A DNA stretch of 14,867 nucleotides from Anaerolineales bacterium (GTDB lineage Bacteria; Chloroflexota; Anaerolineae; Anaerolineales; DRMV01): the NCBI GenBank assembly GCA_027044735.1, contig JALUBW010000100.1, positions 1 through 14,867 on the forward strand. The letters run 5' to 3'. The notes under the pieces were generated by a model, which was given only the letters and a program-made list of their open reading frames with translations, searched no databases and had not been told where the DNA came from. The translations under genes and the position numbers were made by a program. This document shows, piece after piece, positions 12,281-14,867 of this stretch. The stretch's first letter is position 1. Each line of letters opens with the position of its first letter.

Positions 12281-13534
12281 ATGCCAGAGCCGTTTCATGT
12301 GTTGGCGTTTTTAGGCGCTCGCAAGTTGGAAGAAACGACGTATGCATGGCAAGGCCAGACTTACAAGGCTTCTTTTACACCAATAGCGACCACGGATTTT
12401 TTAAAGCCTAAGCGGGTGTCGGTCTTTTTGACAGACGCAGCATGGGAGAGCACTTTCCCCGAATTTCAGGAACAGTTTAGGAAAGCATTCCCGAAAATTC
12501 TTCTAAACCCCGTGCGCATTCCTTTGGGCAAAAGCGATGAGGAGCTCTGGAACCTGTTTTCCAATATCGTAGATGCCATTTTGGAGGCACCCGAAAAGCA
12601 CATTGTTTTTGACATTACTCATGGTTTTCGCTCGTTGCCCGTTTTGGCTCTTTTGGCTGCGGCCTATACACAATCCGCTTTTGGCATTCAAATAAAAGCT
12701 GTTCTCTATGGGGCTTATGACGCCAAAACCGCCGGCACAACCCCTATGTTCGACCTCAGCCCCATGCTGGCGCTGCTGGAATGGGCTGCAGCCACCGACC
12801 GCTTCAACCGCACCGGCGACGCGCGCTACCTCAGTTCGTTGCTGCGGGGCCAGCAAAAAGTGCTTGCGATGCACTGGCGGGACCAGCCAGAGCAGTTGAG
12901 CCTGCTCAGCGGGTTGGGAAACCTCGCCGGCAATCTGGAGAAAATTTCCCAGGCTTTGCGCCTGATTCGCCCCCACGAAACCATGAAACTGGCGCATGAC
13001 CTGCCCGATTATGTGGAAAAGGCGCAACCAGCGCTGCAGCAATCGGCAAGTGCGTTGCCTTTTGCCCGGCTGCTTGAAAGCATTACCCAAACTTACCTGC
13101 CGCTGGAAAGCCCCGCTCCCGATGAGCAAAAAGAAGCCCTGGAGAAAGAGCGCAGCCTTATTCGCTGGTATGCCGAGCGCGAACACTGGGTGCAGGCCGC
13201 CGCGTTAGCGCGTGAATGGTTAGTCAGTTGGGTGATGGCCTATCTGGGTATTGGCCCCGAAACCTCTTCTGCCGAGCGTCACCGAGTAGAGGGCTTCATC
13301 AACGCCGAAGCCGATGCTTTCCTGAAGGCAAAGGAGGCAGGACGCAGTTTTGTGCCTGTTTTTCTGCGCGACATTCCCCAGACCGAGCAAGTGCTTGGTT
13401 TGTGGAAGTCGTTTACCGACGTTCGCAATGACATCCTTCACGCCGGTATGCGCGATGAACCCAAGCCTTCTTCCGAACTGATTAAGCGGATCAAAGGAGC
13501 GCTTGAAGCCATAGAAAGGATGCCCTTGCCATGA
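12281..13534 (+). CDS. csx1: Csx1-type CARF-HEPN cyclic-oligoadenylate-activated RNase
   Basis: This 417-residue protein belongs to the DxTHG (TM1812/Csx1-Csx2) group. The N-terminal CARF domain (about 1-160) begins HVLAFLGARKLEETTY and contains the family signature DITHG at 111-115, followed by FRSLPVLALLAAAY. The C-terminal part ends in a HEPN domain with the RNase motif R-x4-H at R382-H387 (RNDILH). On binding cOA made by Csm1 it should degrade RNA non-specifically, slowing or killing the infected cell. Active-site residues are present. It starts 2 nt after csm5, with GGAGGAG upstream, and its stop overlaps the next gene (ATGA). The CARF-coding part is AT-richer than the rest: hand counts give 26 G+C in 12361-12420 against 40 in 12781-12840. 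The family is clear; the activating ring (probably cA4) is inferred from the family. Confidence 0.9.
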   Translation: MPEPFHVLAFLGARKLEETTYAWQGQTYKASFTPIATTDFLKPKRVSVFLTDAAWESTFPEFQEQFRKAFPKILLNPVRIPLGKSDEELWNLFSNIVDAILEAPEKHIVFDITHGFRSLPVLALLAAAYTQSAFGIQIKAVLYGAYDAKTAGTTPMFDLSPMLALLEWAAATDRFNRTGDARYLSSLLRGQQKVLAMHWRDQPEQLSLLSGLGNLAGNLEKISQALRLIRPHETMKLAHDLPDYVEKAQPALQQSASALPFARLLESITQTYLPLESPAPDEQKEALEKERSLIRWYAEREHWVQAAALAREWLVSWVMAYLGIGPETSSAERHRVEGFINAEADAFLKAKEAGRSFVPVFLRDIPQTEQVLGLWKSFTDVRNDILHAGMRDEPKPSSELIKRIKGALEAIERMPLP

Positions 13535-14394
13535 CCACCCTCCTCTCCCTCATCGGCGAGCAACCCATTCCTATCTTGCTCGTTGATCGCGCTTTGAAGC
13601 CTGAACGCCACCTCCTTGCCGCATCTGACCGCACTATCCGGGTGGCTAATAACTTGAAAAGGCTTTTGCCGCACGCGTCTTTGCTGCCGCTTGATGACGC
13701 TTATGACCTTGAAGGGATTAGGAAAGATTTTGAGAAAGCATTTGCGCCCGGTACGGTTTTCAATTTGACTTCCGGTACTAAGCCAATGGCTTGGGCGGGT
13801 TATGAAGTGGCACGGGCACATCATAGCCGCGTTGTTTACCTTCAGAGCGAAGGTAAACAGTCTCGTTTGCATACACTGGATTTTTCTTCGGCAGTTGTGG
13901 CGCAAGCCTCGGCGTTGCTACCCCCGCTTATCACCATTGACGACTATCTCAAAGCCCACGGCTTGTATCCGCAACTAGAAGAATCGTTTAGCAATCGTCA
14001 GGAAGTGGCGCTTTCTCACTTTTTGAGAGAGCAAGTAGATGAGTGCAAATCCAACCTCAAGTTCCCGGCTTTTGAAATTGATTTCCTGGTGCGCCGCGGT
14101 AATCAGGTGGCGGTAATTGAAGCAAAGGCAAAGAAGAAGAGCACGCGCTTTGGCATAGACCAATTGACTACTATCACTGGACGAGAATATCTGGGCACTT
14201 ACACAGGCCGTATTTGGGTAGTTTCAACCCCTCCCGCCGAGCAACTCTTGGATTTGGCAGAGGCTTATAGAATTGAAGTGGTGTTGGTCTCAATTCACGA
14301 AAAAGCCCCCGGCCGTTGGCGTCTGACACCTCAAAGCCGCGCGCGGCTCGTTTCGGCACTTGATAAAGTGCTCGGTCAACATTCAGGCAGGTAA
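13531..14394 (+). CDS. can2: Can2/Card1-type CARF nuclease (DUF1887-like, PD-(D/E)XK)
   Basis: This 287-residue protein combines a CARF sensor with a restriction-endonuclease fold. The CARF part (about 1-135) opens with LLSLIGEQPIPILLV, like the DUF1887 family, and has the ligand-loop motif TSGTKPMA at 80-87. The nuclease core has D184 (FEIDFL) and E197-A-K199 (VIEAKAK), separated by 12 residues, the classic PD-(D/E)XK arrangement; Q and helix residues follow (GIDQLTTITGREY). Known Can2/Card1 enzymes cut RNA and/or nicked or ssDNA when cA4 binds. This protein is shorter than Card1 (about 370 residues from memory), so one linker or insertion seems to be missing. The start overlaps the csx1 stop by 4 nt. 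Assignment to the family is confident; DNA versus RNA preference is not. Confidence 0.85.
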   Translation: MTTLLSLIGEQPIPILLVDRALKPERHLLAASDRTIRVANNLKRLLPHASLLPLDDAYDLEGIRKDFEKAFAPGTVFNLTSGTKPMAWAGYEVARAHHSRVVYLQSEGKQSRLHTLDFSSAVVAQASALLPPLITIDDYLKAHGLYPQLEESFSNRQEVALSHFLREQVDECKSNLKFPAFEIDFLVRRGNQVAVIEAKAKKKSTRFGIDQLTTITGREYLGTYTGRIWVVSTPPAEQLLDLAEAYRIEVVLVSIHEKAPGRWRLTPQSRARLVSALDKVLGQHSGR

Positions 14395-14397
14395 ACC

Positions 14398-14796
14398 ATG
14401 CTCCTCCTCAACTTCTCTCACCCCCTTACCGACGCGCAAAAAGCGCAAATAGAAGCCCTTACCGGCGAGGAAATCGCTCGGGTCATCGCCGTGCCCTCGC
14501 AGATGGATAACGCCCGCTCCTTCGCCGAGCAAATCGCTGAAAAAGTAGCCGCTATCCCACTGAGCGGCGAAGCGTGGCAAACCCGGCCCATTCTCATCGT
14601 GCTGCCGGCCTACAACTTCGCCGCGGTGACCCTCATCGCCCACTTACACGGGCTGATGGGTTACTTCCCGCCGGTGGTGCGCATTCGCCCTGTGCCCGAT
14701 ACGCTGCCGCCGCGCTACGAAGTAGCCGAAATCATCAACCTGCAGGCCGTGCGCCAGCGGGCGCGCGAACTCCGCAACTCCAAGAGCCAACCATGA
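14398..14796 (+). CDS. csx15: Csx15 family CRISPR accessory protein
   Basis: This 132-residue protein matches my memory of the Csx15 family found next to type III systems: the opening MLLLNFSHPLTDAQKAQIEAL, a central strand-loop ILIVLPAYNFAAVTLIAHLHG (about 66-86), and a conserved end MGYFPPVVRIRP...PRYEVAEIINLQAVR (about 88-121). The alternating strand/helix pattern is compatible with a small CARF-like Rossmann fold. Small accessory proteins of this kind have been linked to control of cOA signalling (degrading or sequestering the ring); for this protein that is inference from context, with two cOA-activated nucleases just upstream. It starts 3 nt after the can2 stop, with the ribosome site GGCAGGT. 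The stop overlaps the next start (ATGA). No catalytic residues can be named. Confidence 0.75.
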   Translation: MLLLNFSHPLTDAQKAQIEALTGEEIARVIAVPSQMDNARSFAEQIAEKVAAIPLSGEAWQTRPILIVLPAYNFAAVTLIAHLHGLMGYFPPVVRIRPVPDTLPPRYEVAEIINLQAVRQRARELRNSKSQP

Positions 14797-14867
14797 CCCA
14801 ACAAACCGACCTCCTTTCCGTTGTGCTCCACCTTCAACCGTTGGAAGCGCCCGTAAACGATGCCCCG
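14793..14867 (+). CDS. cas6: Start of a probable cas6 (crRNA-processing RNase), cut by window end
   Basis: Only 25 codons are visible. They read MTQQTDLLSVVLHLQPLEAP and a few more residues, with no stop before the edge. A short polar start followed by LLSxVLxLxPL is how many Cas6 proteins begin (the first beta strand of the ferredoxin-like fold), and cas6 commonly closes such operons. The ATG overlaps the csx15 stop in an ATGA, which places it in the same operon. Without more sequence, another RAMP protein remains possible. Confidence 0.5.
   Translation, partial: MTQQTDLLSVVLHLQPLEAPVNDAP

Overview
The window carries most of a type III-A (Csm) CRISPR-Cas operon, preceded by a short chromosomal stretch with a membrane metalloprotease and a small ABC-transporter operon. 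Gene families and style (a DUF2089 zinc-ribbon regulator, a Csx15-type accessory gene, GC-rich codon use, tightly packed genes with strong GGAGG ribosome sites) suggest a member of the Chloroflexota, probably Anaerolineae. That assignment rests on recognised protein families, not on a marker gene.

Layout. Positions 1-271 hold no gene but contain a dispersed-repeat-like sequence with 9-10 nt periodicity. Positions 272-1450 (minus strand) encode an M48/Ste24-type zinc metalloprotease. Positions 1451-1766 are a divergent promoter region with a purine-rich tract. Positions 1767-4035 (plus strand) encode a DUF2089 regulator, an ABC-2 permease and its ATPase. Positions 4036-4187 form the CRISPR operon leader, with an extended -10 promoter. 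From 4188 to the window end, everything on the plus strand is one near-continuous operon: csm1/cas10, a large Schlafen-AlbA_2 + NACHT fusion gene, csm2, csm3, csm4, csm5, a CARF-HEPN ribonuclease (csx1 type), a CARF-PD-(D/E)XK nuclease (can2/card1 type), csx15, and the first 25 codons of a probable cas6.

How the parts fit. Csm1-5 with crRNA form the RNA-guided interference complex. Csm1 keeps both the HD nuclease motif and the GGDD cyclase motif, so it should make cyclic oligoadenylates (cOA) on target recognition. Two separate CARF nucleases follow to read that signal, one with an RNase (HEPN R-x4-H) output and one with a restriction-like nuclease output. Csx15 is a small accessory protein probably tied to control of the signal. 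No CRISPR array, cas1 or cas2 lies in the window.

The most unusual element is the 741-residue AlbA_2-NACHT protein, translationally coupled to csm1 and inserted between csm1 and csm2. It is visibly more AT-rich than the flanking csm genes and has a long acidic linker. It joins a STAND/NACHT-type NTPase switch, known from innate-immune proteins, to a Schlafen-like domain inside a CRISPR effector operon. It is the best candidate for an undescribed system in this window.
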